A stretch of 47,773 bases of DNA from Ruminococcus sp. (GTDB lineage: Bacteria > Bacillota > Clostridia > Oscillospirales > Acutalibacteraceae), in NCBI GenBank assembly GCA_024403825.1, contig JAKSRB010000006.1, positions 1-47,773 of the forward strand, in the 5' to 3' direction. The notes beneath the pieces are model-generated. The model did not search any database. It had not been told where the DNA came from and saw only the letters and a list, made by a program, of their open reading frames with translations. Shown in pieces: positions 16,415-25,622 of the stretch. The stretch's first letter is position 1; every line of letters starts with the position of its first letter. The position numbers were made by a program, and so were the translations under genes.

Positions 16415-16987
16415 TTATTTCTTATCAAAATTCCAATCGCTTAATTTTTCTCCCTTGACAAGAAATGCCTTTTGTGCAATTTTTGCCATTGGAGTATCGC
16501 TGTAACTATCCGAATAAAATTCTTCTACTACTGTATTTTTATCAAAAATTTCATAAAATCGTTTAACTTTTTCTTCTCCATGACAGTTTAATCCTGTATA
16601 TTTACCGCTCTTTTTATTTACTCTTGATGCAATAAGATATTTTATGCCGAGCTTTTTGCATATAGGAGCAAGTAAAAATTCTGGTGATGCCGATATTATG
16701 ACATCATCAGGTTTTTGTTGTGTAAGATAAAACTTTTTGATTTTATGTTCATTTAATTTCCAGAATTCTTCAACATCTTCCTTTGTGTTGCAGTATTGCA
16801 AAAATCTGTACATAACCTCCTTAAATTCTGTTTTTGTTCCATTTTTAAAAATATAAAAATTCATTGCGGAACTTAATAGAGAAGGAAAAAGCGTAACTAT
16901 TTTTCTATGCTTCTTCATTGAGAAAATATAAAAATCTGCCGTTGAATCACCATCATAAATTGTTTTATCAAAATCATAAGAATTCAT
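16415..16987 (-). CDS. HAD-superfamily phosphatase (subfamily IB-like)
   Basis: A 190-residue HAD hydrolase. Motif I is DFDKTIYDGDS with nucleophile D5 and D7, motif II is the serine in ISASPEF, the motif III region is around EEKVKRF, and motif IV is SDSYSDTPM. An all-helical cap (about residues 15-90) follows motif I, as in subfamily IB (SerB-like) phosphatases. It should remove phosphate from a small molecule; the substrate is unknown. AAGTGA precedes the ATG. It stands alone on the minus strand. Confidence 0.87.
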   Translation of the reverse strand: MNSYDFDKTIYDGDSTADFYIFSMKKHRKIVTLFPSLLSSAMNFYIFKNGTKTEFKEVMYRFLQYCNTKEDVEEFWKLNEHKIKKFYLTQQKPDDVIISASPEFLLAPICKKLGIKYLIASRVNKKSGKYTGLNCHGEEKVKRFYEIFDKNTVVEEFYSDSYSDTPMAKIAQKAFLVKGEKLSDWNFDKK

Positions 16988-17137
16988 ATTAGTATCACTT
17001 CACTTTCATTTTTACATAATACAGATAATATTATAAACTGTCCTGCTAAATTTTTCAAGTAATTCAAAAATATTAATAAATTTGTGATGAAGATTATTGA
17101 TAAAATCTGAATAATTGCTCTACTTCCTGTGACTTTA

Positions 17138-17176
17138 TTGATTTTTTTACTGATTTGTTGTATAGTATATACTATA
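17138..17176 (+). promoter_or_regulatory. Promoter with 16-bp palindromic operator candidate
   Basis: TTGATT (17138-17143) and TATAGT (17161-17166) are 17 bases apart. The -10 box is the left end of a perfect 16-bp palindrome, TATAGTATATACTATA (17161-17176). A dimeric repressor bound there would block the promoter of the DUF5685-DnaJ operon. Confidence 0.5.
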
Positions 17177-17201
17177 TCAAATTAACAAATGAGGGATGTT
17201 T

Positions 17202-18053
17202 TTGTTTGGATATATAAGGGTTGATGAAAATGAGCTTCTTGTAAGAGAGCTTAATGCATATAAAGCCGTATATTGTGGTTTGTGCAAACAGCTTGGCAAG
17301 GATTATTCTGTTTTTGCCCGCCTTGCATTAAGCTATGACTGTACCTTTTATGCAATTTTGCTTATGTCACTTGAACGCTCTTGTAACGGATTTACAGATA
17401 AAAAATGCACCTGTAATCCGTTAAAAAAATGTAAGTTTGCTATGTGCAATAGTGAATGTTACAACAAGGCATCAGCTCTTACTGTAATTTCTGTTTATTA
17501 TAAAATAAAGGATAATATCGCTGATAGTAAATTTTTTAAGAAAGCTTTTTATAAAATGATTATGCCGATATTTTCACATTGGCGAAAAAAGGCAGCCCTT
17601 AAATATCCTGAACTTGATAAAATAGTAGCCAAAATGCTCGAAATGCAATTTGAGGATGAAAAAAGCAGCTTATCTTCTGTTGATTCCGCTGCACATCCTA
17701 CAGCATTTATGCTTGGAAGTATCCTTGCCCTTGAAGCAAAAAATGATATTGAAAAGCGTGTTTTATATGAATTTGGATATCATATTGGCAGATGGATATA
17801 TCTTATTGATGCTGTTGATGATATATCAGAGGACAGAAAAAATCAAAATTTTAATCCCTACATAAAAAATAATATAAGTAATGATAAAATCCAAAGCATT
17901 TTAAATCAGTCATTGGCAAGAGCATATGATGCTTATATATTAATGGATATAGTGGATTTTAAAGGAATACTTGATAATGTTATATTAAAGGGCTTACCAA
18001 ATGAGCAAAATAAGATTATAAGCAAACTAATTAAGGAGGAAACTAATGGATAA
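17202..18053 (+). CDS. DUF5685 family protein
   Basis: About 283 residues, recognised as DUF5685 from its opening ([40 protein letters not shown]). Features are cysteines in YCGLC and in a cluster [20 protein letters not shown] (about residues 66-85), and an acidic stretch [15 protein letters not shown] near residue 210 that resembles metal-binding aspartate motifs of prenyl-transfer enzymes. It is mostly helical with no membrane segment. TTG 17202 is preferred over ATG 17196 because GAGGG then has normal spacing and family members begin with (M)FGY. Its last 8 bases overlap the DnaJ gene. Function is unknown; an Fe-S or metal role is possible. Confidence 0.8.
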   Translation: MFGYIRVDENELLVRELNAYKAVYCGLCKQLGKDYSVFARLALSYDCTFYAILLMSLERSCNGFTDKKCTCNPLKKCKFAMCNSECYNKASALTVISVYYKIKDNIADSKFFKKAFYKMIMPIFSHWRKKAALKYPELDKIVAKMLEMQFEDEKSSLSSVDSAAHPTAFMLGSILALEAKNDIEKRVLYEFGYHIGRWIYLIDAVDDISEDRKNQNFNPYIKNNISNDKIQSILNQSLARAYDAYILMDIVDFKGILDNVILKGLPNEQNKIISKLIKEETNG

Positions 18054-18687
18054 TCCATATAAGATTTTAGGTGTTTCAGAAAATGCAACTGACGATGAAA
18101 TTAAGTCAGCTTATAGAAAGCTTGCAAAAAAATATCATCCTGATAATTATGTAAATAATCCTCTTGCTGATATTGCTGAGCAAAAAATGAAAGAGATAAA
18201 TGAAGCATATGATGCGATAAATAAACTCAGGCAAAAGGGCAGGGGAAGTGGTTCAACTTCAACGAACAGTAATTCACAATCAGGTTATAGCTCATATTCT
18301 TCTGGAAATTATTACAGCTCCAATGGTTCAACCTCGCAATTTTATAGTGTGCGTGTATATTTACAGCAAAAAATGGTTAATAATGCTGAACAGATTTTAG
18401 ATTCAACTCCTGCTAATAACAGAACTGCTGAATGGCACTTTTTAAAGGGTATGTGTGCATATATGCGTGGTTGGAATGAACAGGCTACAAACTATTTTAC
18501 TACAGCTTGCAATATGGATCCGAGTAATGGTGAATACAAAGCTGCATATCAGAATATTACACGACAGCAGACCTATAATTATGGTAGATATGCAGACCAA
18601 ACCTACAGCAATAGCAGTCAATGCGATTGTTGTGATATATGTAGTGCATTGATTTGTATGGACTGTTTGTGCAGTTGTTGCAGGTAA
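18046..18687 (+). CDS. J-domain protein with TPR-like region and cysteine-rich tail
   Basis: A 213-residue protein. Residues 1-66 are a J domain ([23 protein letters not shown] at 31-33), predicted to stimulate Hsp70/DnaK. A Ser/Gly/Asn/Tyr-rich linker (about 67-100) follows, then a helical TPR-like segment (about 103-165, with [20 protein letters not shown]), and a tail of 21 residues with nine cysteines (193-212). It lacks the Gly/Phe and classical zinc-finger order of DnaJ, so it is a specialised co-chaperone. Its ATG overlaps the DUF5685 stop by 8 bases, so the two are translationally coupled and probably act together, perhaps in metal-centre or membrane assembly. Confidence 0.88.
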   Translation: MDNPYKILGVSENATDDEIKSAYRKLAKKYHPDNYVNNPLADIAEQKMKEINEAYDAINKLRQKGRGSGSTSTNSNSQSGYSSYSSGNYYSSNGSTSQFYSVRVYLQQKMVNNAEQILDSTPANNRTAEWHFLKGMCAYMRGWNEQATNYFTTACNMDPSNGEYKAAYQNITRQQTYNYGRYADQTYSNSSQCDCCDICSALICMDCLCSCCR

Positions 18688-18693
18688 ATCTAT

Positions 18694-19242
18694 ATGAAAA
18701 AAGGTATAAATAAGACTACATTCAGATTATCGTTTTGTGCGGTAGTATCTGCACTTGGTACTGCATTGATGATGGTAACATCACTTGTCCCTGTTGGAGC
18801 TTATGCACTTCCTTGTTTTGCAGGAATTTTGCTTGTATCAATAGTCATTGAGTATGGAAAAAAGTGGGCTTTTACTTCTTATGCGGTTATTTCAATATTA
18901 TCTTTGATTTTAGTCGGTGATAAGGAAGCTGTAGTTTATTTTATAATGATTTTTGGCTATTATCCGATAATAAAAAACATTCTGGAGCAAAAAATTAATA
19001 CTATAATATTGAGATACATTTTAAAACTATTAATATTTAATGTTGCGATTATCATTTCTTTTTTCGTTGTCATTTTCTTATTATCTGTACCTGTTGAAGA
19101 ATTTTCAATTATGGGTGTTTGTGTTCCTTGGTTATTCCTTGTTTTAGGAAACTTTTTCTTTATTATTTATGATTATGCGGTTTCTACATTAATAGTGCGA
19201 TATGTACAAAATTTACGCAATAAAATTTTCAAGAAAAATTAA
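18694..19242 (+). CDS. Integral membrane protein, ECF S-component-like
   Basis: A 182-residue hydrophobic protein with five to six membrane segments. The beginning (FRLSFCAVVSALGTALMMVT) and overall size recall substrate-binding S components of ECF vitamin transporters, but no substrate-specific motif can be read, so the assignment is weak. It begins 6 bases after the DnaJ-like gene, though its own ribosome site is poor (GTTGCAGGTAAATC), suggesting coupled translation. The C-terminus is basic and cytoplasmic. Confidence 0.55.
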   Translation: MKKGINKTTFRLSFCAVVSALGTALMMVTSLVPVGAYALPCFAGILLVSIVIEYGKKWAFTSYAVISILSLILVGDKEAVVYFIMIFGYYPIIKNILEQKINTIILRYILKLLIFNVAIIISFFVVIFLLSVPVEEFSIMGVCVPWLFLVLGNFFFIIYDYAVSTLIVRYVQNLRNKIFKKN

Positions 19243-19250
19243 AATATCAC

Positions 19251-19280
19251 TTTACTTTTGATTGTAATTTGTTGTATAAT
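19251..19280 (+). promoter_or_regulatory. Putative promoter of the lysozyme gene
   Basis: TTTACT at 19251-19256 and TATAAT at 19275-19280, separated by 18 bases. Confidence 0.45.
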
Positions 19281-19294
19281 AAAATTACAAATTT

Positions 19295-19333
19295 GTAGTA
19301 ATAATGTAATTTTTGAAATTATATTATTACTAC
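19295..19333 (+). repeat. 18-bp inverted repeat in the lysozyme leader
   Basis: Arms 19295-19312 and 19316-19333 pair over 18 positions (one G-T) with a 3-base loop. It lies just downstream of the promoter and 31 bases before the GTG start. There is no T-run after it, so it is more likely an operator or a 5'-UTR hairpin than a terminator. Confidence 0.7.
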
Positions 19334-19364
19334 ATAAAAATATTTTAGAAAGTAAGGTGATTAT

Positions 19365-21791
19365 GTGAAAAAACAAAAGTTGATTGTACGAATTGTTTGT
19401 CTTATATTGGCTATTGTTATTATTGGTTCAGTTGTATTTGTTGCGTTAGCTTCATTAACTGCTGGTGCTGTTTCTGTTGGCGATACAGGATATATAAATG
19501 CAAGCTATGTAAATTTGCGTAGCGGAGCAGGCACAGGATACAATATTCTGAAATGTATGGATAAAAATACAGCATTTACCCTTGCTGATGGCAATATTTA
19601 TAATTCAAGCTGGTATAAAATAAAGCTGAATGACGGTACTGTTGGTTATGTTTACAAGGACTATGCGTATATAAACGAAAAAGTAAGCACAACTACTGAC
19701 ACAGGTTATGTAAATGCAGATTATGTAAATTTGCGTAGCGGAGCAGGTACTGGATATTCAATAGTAACTTGTATGAGCAAAAATACTGAGTTTACTTTTT
19801 TAAGCACATCTCTTTATAATTCAAACTGGTATAATATTAAGCTTGCAAATGGTAAAACAGGTTATATTTACAGTACATATGCTACTAAAAATTCGTCATC
19901 AGGCACAAATAACAGTTCTGGCAATTCTTCTGCTCCTACAGTTACATCAGGCTATGTAAATGCCTCAGATGTTAATTTGCGTAGTGGTGCAGGAACAAGC
20001 TATGCTGTTGTAACCTGTATGAGTAAGAATACAGAATTTACATTTATCAGTTTGTCCTTATATAATTCAAACTGGTATAATATAAGACTTTCAAATGGTA
20101 AAACAGGATATATTTATAGTACATATGCCACAAAAAGTAGTTCAACTTCGAGCGGTACAAACTCAAATACAAATCCTAATACCAATACATCAAATAATAG
20201 TCAGAACAGTTCGTCAAATACAACAACTACTGGACCAATTAAAATTACTGATACAAATGAAACAATTTATAAAGGTAATCAGTATGTTCTTTATGCTGTC
20301 GGTGCAACTGATATAAAATGGAGCAGTTCTGATACATCTGTTGCAACCGTAGATAGCAATGGTGTAGTAAAGGGTGTTGGAGTTGGTTCTGCAACGATAA
20401 CTGCAAAATCAGGTTCTTATTCTGCCCAAAGTACAATAACTGTAAAAAGCGGTTCATATGTATGCATTACTACAACCAATGTTTCAAGTCTTGCGGTTGG
20501 TAAGTCGATATTGCTTTATGGCTCAAGTGGTACAAGCTGGAAATCTTCTGATAATTCAATAGCTGAGGTTAAATCAGGCATTGTTGAGGCTAAGAAACCA
20601 GGCTATGTTACAATTACAGCATATACTTATGGTGGTGCAGCTACTTGTCTTATTCACATTACAGACAGCGACAATATCAGGTTTACTTATGCTTCTCCAA
20701 ATTCAGCCGCATTAAATTCAACTGTACAGTTCAAGGCTATTACTGATAACAAAAAAACTGCTGTTCAATTTAAGGTTTCAAACGGCTCATTGACCTATAC
20801 AGTTGATGCAACAAGCAAAACTGCTGACGGTAACAATATAATCTGGACAGGCTCAAAGCAGCTTACAACCTCTGGAAAATGGACAGTTGTTGCTTATTCA
20901 AAAAGCTCAGGCTCAAATGAATACAAAACAACTGAAGATGGTGGCGAGGCTGAAGCATTTGTAACTGCCTCTACAGATAAAACAACCACAGTTTGTGCAG
21001 AACGCAGAGCGAGTGATGAGGTAATAAGTATTATTGCTAATTATGAAAGCTTTTTATCTGCATTAACACCTGACTGTATCACAACTGATCCAACTATTGG
21101 TTACGGAAAGGTTATAACTGCTGGCGAACAGTTCTATAATAATCTTACAGAGAAAGAGGCTTATGCATATCTTTGTCAGACTGTAAACAGTGGTGGATAC
21201 ACTAAAAAGGCTAATTCCTTCCTTGTTGATAATGGAGTTAAGTTCAACCAGCAACAGTTTGATGCGATTGTATGTTTCTTATACAACTGCGGAGCAAGTG
21301 CAATTTACAATGATAGCGATTTAAGGTCTGTACTTCTCAATACAGGCTATGCAGGTAGTACAAGTATTTCAACTGGTTCAGCAGGATATGTAAATGGCGA
21401 TTATGTTAATCTCAGAAGTGGTGCAGGTACCGGATATACAGTAGTTAAAACTATGTCAGTAAATACTAAGTTTACATTTTTGAGTGCAGAGTTGTACAAT
21501 TCAAGCTGGTATAAAATTAAATTGACAGACGGTACTACAGGGTATATTTATAGTGCTTATGCTTCAGCAACAGCTACTGGTGGCACAAGAGATTTAAATA
21601 ATGTAAATAAACAAAACTTTATAAATAAATTTTTAGTTTATCATCATGCCGCAGGCTCTTGTTATTGGGGATTGCTTTACAGAAGAATTGATGAAGCAGA
21701 AATTTTCTTTAACGGAGATTATACTCGTGATGGTTCAAGAAATAAATATAATTACAGCTACTATTGTTATACTGGCGGTGTATCAATTTAG
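19365..21791 (+). CDS. Secreted SH3b/Ig-like GH24 lysozyme with split catalytic domain
   Basis: An 808-residue exported cell-wall hydrolase. A signal peptide or membrane anchor (6-34) is followed by three SH3b domains (about 39-104, 112-174, 194-256; each with the VNLRSGAGT(G/S)Y signature), a Ser/Asn/Thr linker (257-289), two BIG2-type Ig-like domains (about 290-362, 366-433) and a further beta domain (437-535). Then comes a GH24 lysozyme domain: NYESF with likely catalytic Glu561, TIGYGKV, and LTEKEAYAYL. The GH24 fold is interrupted by a fourth SH3b domain (about 672-734) and resumes with GLLYRRIDEAEIFFNGDY (769-786), the conserved GH24 C-terminal motif. It should cleave muramic acid links. 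GTG start with AAGGTGA upstream; a short gap separates it from proC. Confidence 0.88.
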   Translation: MKKQKLIVRIVCLILAIVIIGSVVFVALASLTAGAVSVGDTGYINASYVNLRSGAGTGYNILKCMDKNTAFTLADGNIYNSSWYKIKLNDGTVGYVYKDYAYINEKVSTTTDTGYVNADYVNLRSGAGTGYSIVTCMSKNTEFTFLSTSLYNSNWYNIKLANGKTGYIYSTYATKNSSSGTNNSSGNSSAPTVTSGYVNASDVNLRSGAGTSYAVVTCMSKNTEFTFISLSLYNSNWYNIRLSNGKTGYIYSTYATKSSSTSSGTNSNTNPNTNTSNNSQNSSSNTTTTGPIKITDTNETIYKGNQYVLYAVGATDIKWSSSDTSVATVDSNGVVKGVGVGSATITAKSGSYSAQSTITVKSGSYVCITTTNVSSLAVGKSILLYGSSGTSWKSSDNSIAEVKSGIVEAKKPGYVTITAYTYGGAATCLIHITDSDNIRFTYASPNSAALNSTVQFKAITDNKKTAVQFKVSNGSLTYTVDATSKTADGNNIIWTGSKQLTTSGKWTVVAYSKSSGSNEYKTTEDGGEAEAFVTASTDKTTTVCAERRASDEVISIIANYESFLSALTPDCITTDPTIGYGKVITAGEQFYNNLTEKEAYAYLCQTVNSGGYTKKANSFLVDNGVKFNQQQFDAIVCFLYNCGASAIYNDSDLRSVLLNTGYAGSTSISTGSAGYVNGDYVNLRSGAGTGYTVVKTMSVNTKFTFLSAELYNSSWYKIKLTDGTTGYIYSAYASATATGGTRDLNNVNKQNFINKFLVYHHAAGSCYWGLLYRRIDEAEIFFNGDYTRDGSRNKYNYSYYCYTGGVSI

Positions 21792-21813
21792 CTTTCAGAA
21801 GTAAGGGGATTTT

Positions 21814-22614
21814 ATGAAGAAGATTGGTTTTATAGGTGCAGGAAATATGGCTACTGCCATAATCAAAGGTCTTATGGCTCAAAATAACGGTAAAGCTGAT
21901 TTTATAAATGTATTTGATTTGAGTACAGAAAAATGCAATGTTATGAAAGAGCTTGGAGCAAATGTATTTTCTTCAGGTTCAGAGGTTGCAAAAGAAAGCG
22001 ATATTATAGTTCTTGCTGTAAAACCTCAGAATTATCCGGAAGTACTTGAGGCATTAAAACCATATGTTGATGAAAGCAAAACCTTTGTTTCTATTGCCGC
22101 AGGAATTTCAATTTCATTTGTACAGAATGGTCTTGGCTGTAAATGTCCTGTTATGCGTGTAATGCCAAACACACCACTTCTATTAAAAAAAGGGGCATCT
22201 GCTCTTTGTCCGTCTGAAAATCTTAATGAGGAAAATAAGAAGATTATATATGATATGTTTGCCGGAAGTGGTGCTTGTGAGTATATTACAGAAGAGCATA
22301 TGAATGAAATTATTTCGGTAAATGGAAGTAGTCCTGCTTATATATATCTATTTGCAAAGGCTATGGCTGATTATGCAGAGCAATGCGGAATCAGCTATGA
22401 TAAGGCTATGAATCTTATTTGTGCAACGCTTGAAGGCTCAGCAGCTATGCTCAGAGAAAGCGGAGATAGTGCAGATGTTCTTATTGAAAAGGTAAGCTCA
22501 AAGGGCGGTACAACCATTGCTGCACTTGATAAGCTGAAAGAGCATAATTTTTATCAGGCTGTACAGGATGCAATGTCAGCTTGTACAAAACGAGCTGAGG
22601 AGCTTGGCAAATAA
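21814..22614 (+). CDS. proC: Pyrroline-5-carboxylate reductase
   Basis: A 266-residue ProC, catalysing the last step of proline synthesis, NAD(P)H-dependent reduction of pyrroline-5-carboxylate. The N-terminal Rossmann signature is IGFIGAGNMATAII, followed by AVKPQNYPEVL and VMRVMPNTPLLLKKGASALC. The C-terminal dimer domain has the ProC signature SSKGGTTIAALDKL near residue 228. Length and motifs are standard. AGTAAGGGG precedes the ATG. It follows the lysozyme gene by 22 bases with no terminator between them, so read-through transcription is likely, although the functions are unrelated. Confidence 0.97.
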   Translation: MKKIGFIGAGNMATAIIKGLMAQNNGKADFINVFDLSTEKCNVMKELGANVFSSGSEVAKESDIIVLAVKPQNYPEVLEALKPYVDESKTFVSIAAGISISFVQNGLGCKCPVMRVMPNTPLLLKKGASALCPSENLNEENKKIIYDMFAGSGACEYITEEHMNEIISVNGSSPAYIYLFAKAMADYAEQCGISYDKAMNLICATLEGSAAMLRESGDSADVLIEKVSSKGGTTIAALDKLKEHNFYQAVQDAMSACTKRAEELGK

Positions 22615-22777
22615 ATTTTTAGGCTTTTCTCATATAGCATATTTTTAAAATCTTTTTTGGTAAAATAAATTTCATAGGATACTTTTATTGTATTCATATT
22701 ATAGAAACATTTCTCATATTTTTATACAAAAGGCTTTGTCCCTGATTTAAGTATTATAAAAAGAGAGGAATGTTTTT

Positions 22778-23458
22778 ATGAAAAGTATAGTATTTTCGTT
22801 TAAAAGACCTGAGCATCACAGAAAATTCAGAGGAAGAATATCTGTGTCTGACTTGCGTTATTACATAAGAAGGTATGGTCTTACAGCTTTCTTTATTTCG
22901 CTCCTGATGTGTGGACTGGGATTTGGTGCTTTGTATGCGAATAATGCTGACTTGGAACTTTTTAATTCACTTGATTTTTTATTTACAACAAATCTTGATG
23001 CAAGACTTAGTCAGAATGCAGCAGGTACTTTCTGTGCCTGCTTTGCATCTGATTTTATCTTTTTATTTACTGTATTTCTTTTAGGATTTGCTCCTTGGGG
23101 AATACCGTTTATGCTGTTTGCAGTATTTTTTAAGGGATTTGGAACTGGTTTAACAGCAGGATATTTGTTTTCTGCTTATTCATTTAAAGGTGCAGGATTT
23201 TATCTTTTGATTTTACTTCCTGGAACTTTTGTTTTTTGTCTTGCCCTTGTAATGCTTTCAGCTATTGCTTTTGATTTTTCAAAACATTCATTTTTGTTTA
23301 TCATAAGTAAAAATGCTCCTGTAAATTCTTTGAGAGGTCTGGCTTTAGGCTATTGCTCTCGTTCTATGTCATTGCTTTTAATGACCTTTGGTGCCGGAAT
23401 AATTGATACTATATTATGGACTTTGTTTTCGGGAGCTTTCAGCACTATGATTGGATAA
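22778..23458 (+). CDS. SpoIIM-like integral membrane protein
   Basis: A 226-residue protein with about five membrane segments and a basic N-terminus. The pattern (RYGLTAFFISLLMCGLGFGAL, then FKGFGTGLTAGYLF) and topology resemble the SpoIIM family, whose Bacillus member forms part of the DMP complex that remodels peptidoglycan during engulfment. Because SpoIIM-family proteins also occur outside sporulation, the role here is tentative. AAGAGAGGAATG precedes the ATG. It heads a group of four membrane or membrane-anchored genes (22.8-25.6 kb) with small gaps. Confidence 0.65.
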   Translation: MKSIVFSFKRPEHHRKFRGRISVSDLRYYIRRYGLTAFFISLLMCGLGFGALYANNADLELFNSLDFLFTTNLDARLSQNAAGTFCACFASDFIFLFTVFLLGFAPWGIPFMLFAVFFKGFGTGLTAGYLFSAYSFKGAGFYLLILLPGTFVFCLALVMLSAIAFDFSKHSFLFIISKNAPVNSLRGLALGYCSRSMSLLLMTFGAGIIDTILWTLFSGAFSTMIG

Positions 23459-23487
23459 TAGTGCAATAAATATTATTGGAGGCTTTT

Positions 23488-24429
23488 ATGGCTGCTGAAA
23501 AAAATATTTCTGTTGCTCTTACGAATTTTTTTAATTCTCTTTTTTCTAATTTTTCAAAACTATTGTTTACCAATATTTTATTCGCAGTTCCTTTTGCTGT
23601 CTGCGTAGGTGTTTTTTATCTTATTAACCACCTTTCCGGACTAAATACAATGTTTATTCAATTTCTTGCCGTTATACCTTTGTTTCCTTTTTATGCAGGA
23701 ATTACGCAAGTAACATCGCATATGGTAAGAGGTGAAAATAATGTAGATGTATGGAATAATTTTATTGGCGGTATTAAGGAGAATTTTCTGAGATTTCTTG
23801 TTCATGGAATTGTATTATATATAGCTTTTGTTTTCAGCTATTTTTCAATTTCTATTTATTCACGCCTTGGTGGTTCATTTTATGTTCTTATGGTTATTAG
23901 TATAATAATTGCACTTTTATTTCTTTTTGCATTTTTTTACCTGCCAGCTATGACAGTGACTTTTGATTTATCAATGAAGCATATTTATAAAAATAGTCTG
24001 CTTATGACCTTTGGTGAGCTGAAACATAATATTATAGCGACCTTTGGATTGATTGTGCTGGCTCTTTTATGTGCAACCGTACTATTTTGTTGTACAACCT
24101 CTATGGCAATAATCATTGCTACAATAATATTCCTTGCATTTTTTGTGCCTTCAATAGGTTCTTTTATAATTAATTCAGCTGTTTATTCTGAAATGTACAC
24201 AATGATAATAAACGGCAAAAAGAAAACCGAAGAAATTGACCGTAAAATTGAAAATAGAAAACAAGGTAAATTTTACGATATTGAGCCACAAAAACCATTT
24301 ATTCCTGATGAATTCAGCGAAATTGATGTTGATGAAACAAAAGACGGAGATGAATATATTTTCTATAACGGAAAAATGGTTAAACGCAGTATTTTGTTAC
24401 AGGAAAAGAAAAATAAGGAGAATCAATAA
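23488..24429 (+). CDS. DUF624/YesL-like polytopic membrane protein
   Basis: A 313-residue membrane protein with about six hydrophobic segments and a hydrophilic C-terminal tail of about 75 residues rich in Lys/Glu/Asp. The N-terminal organisation (FTNILFAVPFAVCVGVFYLI, then MVRGENNVDVWNNFIGGIKENF) recalls YesL/DUF624 proteins. The function is unknown. ATG 23488 is chosen because TTGGAGG lies 5-11 bases upstream; the TTG at 23476 is part of that site. It is followed two bases later by the next gene, indicating an operon. Confidence 0.6.
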   Translation: MAAEKNISVALTNFFNSLFSNFSKLLFTNILFAVPFAVCVGVFYLINHLSGLNTMFIQFLAVIPLFPFYAGITQVTSHMVRGENNVDVWNNFIGGIKENFLRFLVHGIVLYIAFVFSYFSISIYSRLGGSFYVLMVISIIIALLFLFAFFYLPAMTVTFDLSMKHIYKNSLLMTFGELKHNIIATFGLIVLALLCATVLFCCTTSMAIIIATIIFLAFFVPSIGSFIINSAVYSEMYTMIINGKKKTEEIDRKIENRKQGKFYDIEPQKPFIPDEFSEIDVDETKDGDEYIFYNGKMVKRSILLQEKKNKENQ

Positions 24430-24431
24430 TT

Positions 24432-25106
24432 ATGAGTGGGAAACATTCAAATGCTAAGTCTAATAATCCTGTTTTAATTATAGTGGGAATTATAGTAGCA
24501 ATAGCTATAGTTGTTTTGGTTATTCTTTTTGTTAAAAACAATAGTAAAAATGAAAATAAAAGCAATAGTATTTCTACAACTTCAGCCGAATCAACAGGAA
24601 TTGTATTATCTGACATTGACAATGATATTCCAGTGCAGTCAGGAGAAAAAAGCGATAATACAATTAATGGTGAAAATAAGAATATTTCAGCTAATGAAAA
24701 TGCTGATACAAATTCTGAGGTTGCAGAAATTACAGCGGATGCTATATTAGCACCAACAGATTCTCAATCAGAAACTATTGTGATTGATACTTCAAATACT
24801 TTTGATGTAAGCTTTAAGCCGATTTCTGCAACTGATTCTGAAACAGGTGAGGAATGTACATTGCAGGAAGTGTTTGGAAGCTCTTATCAGGGTGGAACAT
24901 TTGATTTTAATTCAGACGGTACATTCAATGAAAATATCAGTCTTTCATCAGCTAATACAGGCACATATAAGCTTACAGATGATAAGCTTTTAATAACATA
25001 CATTAATGATAATAACCTTGAAACAGTAATTAATGATTGGTCAGGCAATGTTCCTTCCGAATTTACCTTGAATATCGGTGGATATGAAGTGTTGTTCAGG
25101 AGTTAA
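24432..25106 (+). CDS. Membrane-anchored extracytoplasmic protein (paralogue A)
   Basis: A 224-residue protein of unknown function. One membrane segment (about 14-35) precedes a Ser/Asn/Glu-rich linker of roughly 90 residues and a small C-terminal beta domain with the phrase GGTFDFNSDGTFNENISLS and GTYKLTDDKLLITY. This FxxDGTF layout recalls lipocalin-like or DUF5640-type beta-barrel domains. The next gene encodes a shorter protein of the same design, so the pair probably arose by duplication. It starts two bases after the preceding stop, with AAGGAG for its ribosome site. Confidence 0.6.
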   Translation: MSGKHSNAKSNNPVLIIVGIIVAIAIVVLVILFVKNNSKNENKSNSISTTSAESTGIVLSDIDNDIPVQSGEKSDNTINGENKNISANENADTNSEVAEITADAILAPTDSQSETIVIDTSNTFDVSFKPISATDSETGEECTLQEVFGSSYQGGTFDFNSDGTFNENISLSSANTGTYKLTDDKLLITYINDNNLETVINDWSGNVPSEFTLNIGGYEVLFRS

Positions 25107-25115
25107 TGGTGAATT

Positions 25116-25622
25116 ATGAGTAAAGGAAAGAAAAATAAACGAAAAAATGCGAATATCACAAAATCTTCTGCCGTAAAAAAATATCCACTAAAAACGATAG
25201 TTATAGCAATTATTATTATACTGATTATTGCAGGAGGAGTTATAACAGCAGTTATATATAATAGCAAGTCAAATTCAAGTAAAACTATGCTTACAGATTA
25301 TGGCTGGAAATCCGTTTCTGCACACAATGCAAGCAATGATGAGGTTGCACTTAGCGAAATATATAACACAGTATATTCCACATATAAGGGTACACTAAAC
25401 TTTAATGCTGATGGAACTTTTTCGTTCTGGCTTACACCAGGAAGCTCTGATGATGGTACACATAGCGGAAAATATGTTTATAATGGTGGAGATAGTATTT
25501 CAATGGTTTTTGATAACGGAACAGAAACTGTTTTTAATGTGATAAAATCTGAAAATGGTTCAATCAGCGGAATAAAATGTCTGTATGATGATTATACGGT
25601 ATATTTTGAGCCTGATATTTGA
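25116..25622 (+). CDS. Membrane-anchored extracytoplasmic protein (paralogue B)
   Basis: A 168-residue protein with a strongly basic N-terminus (KGKKNKRKNANITK), a membrane segment (about 28-50), and a C-terminal beta domain containing YKGTLNFNADGTFSFWL and GKYVYNGGDSISMVFDNG. This is the same arrangement as paralogue A nine bases upstream but without its long linker. It is predicted to face the outside, anchored by its N-terminus. No catalytic residues are evident; a ligand-binding or envelope-structural role is possible. Confidence 0.6.
   Translation: MSKGKKNKRKNANITKSSAVKKYPLKTIVIAIIIILIIAGGVITAVIYNSKSNSSKTMLTDYGWKSVSAHNASNDEVALSEIYNTVYSTYKGTLNFNADGTFSFWLTPGSSDDGTHSGKYVYNGGDSISMVFDNGTETVFNVIKSENGSISGIKCLYDDYTVYFEPDI

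Noticed and set aside
19500-21560. Repeated DNA segments about 200 bases apart
   Set aside because: They are the coding sequence of SH3b domains within one protein, not a CRISPR array or an insertion sequence.
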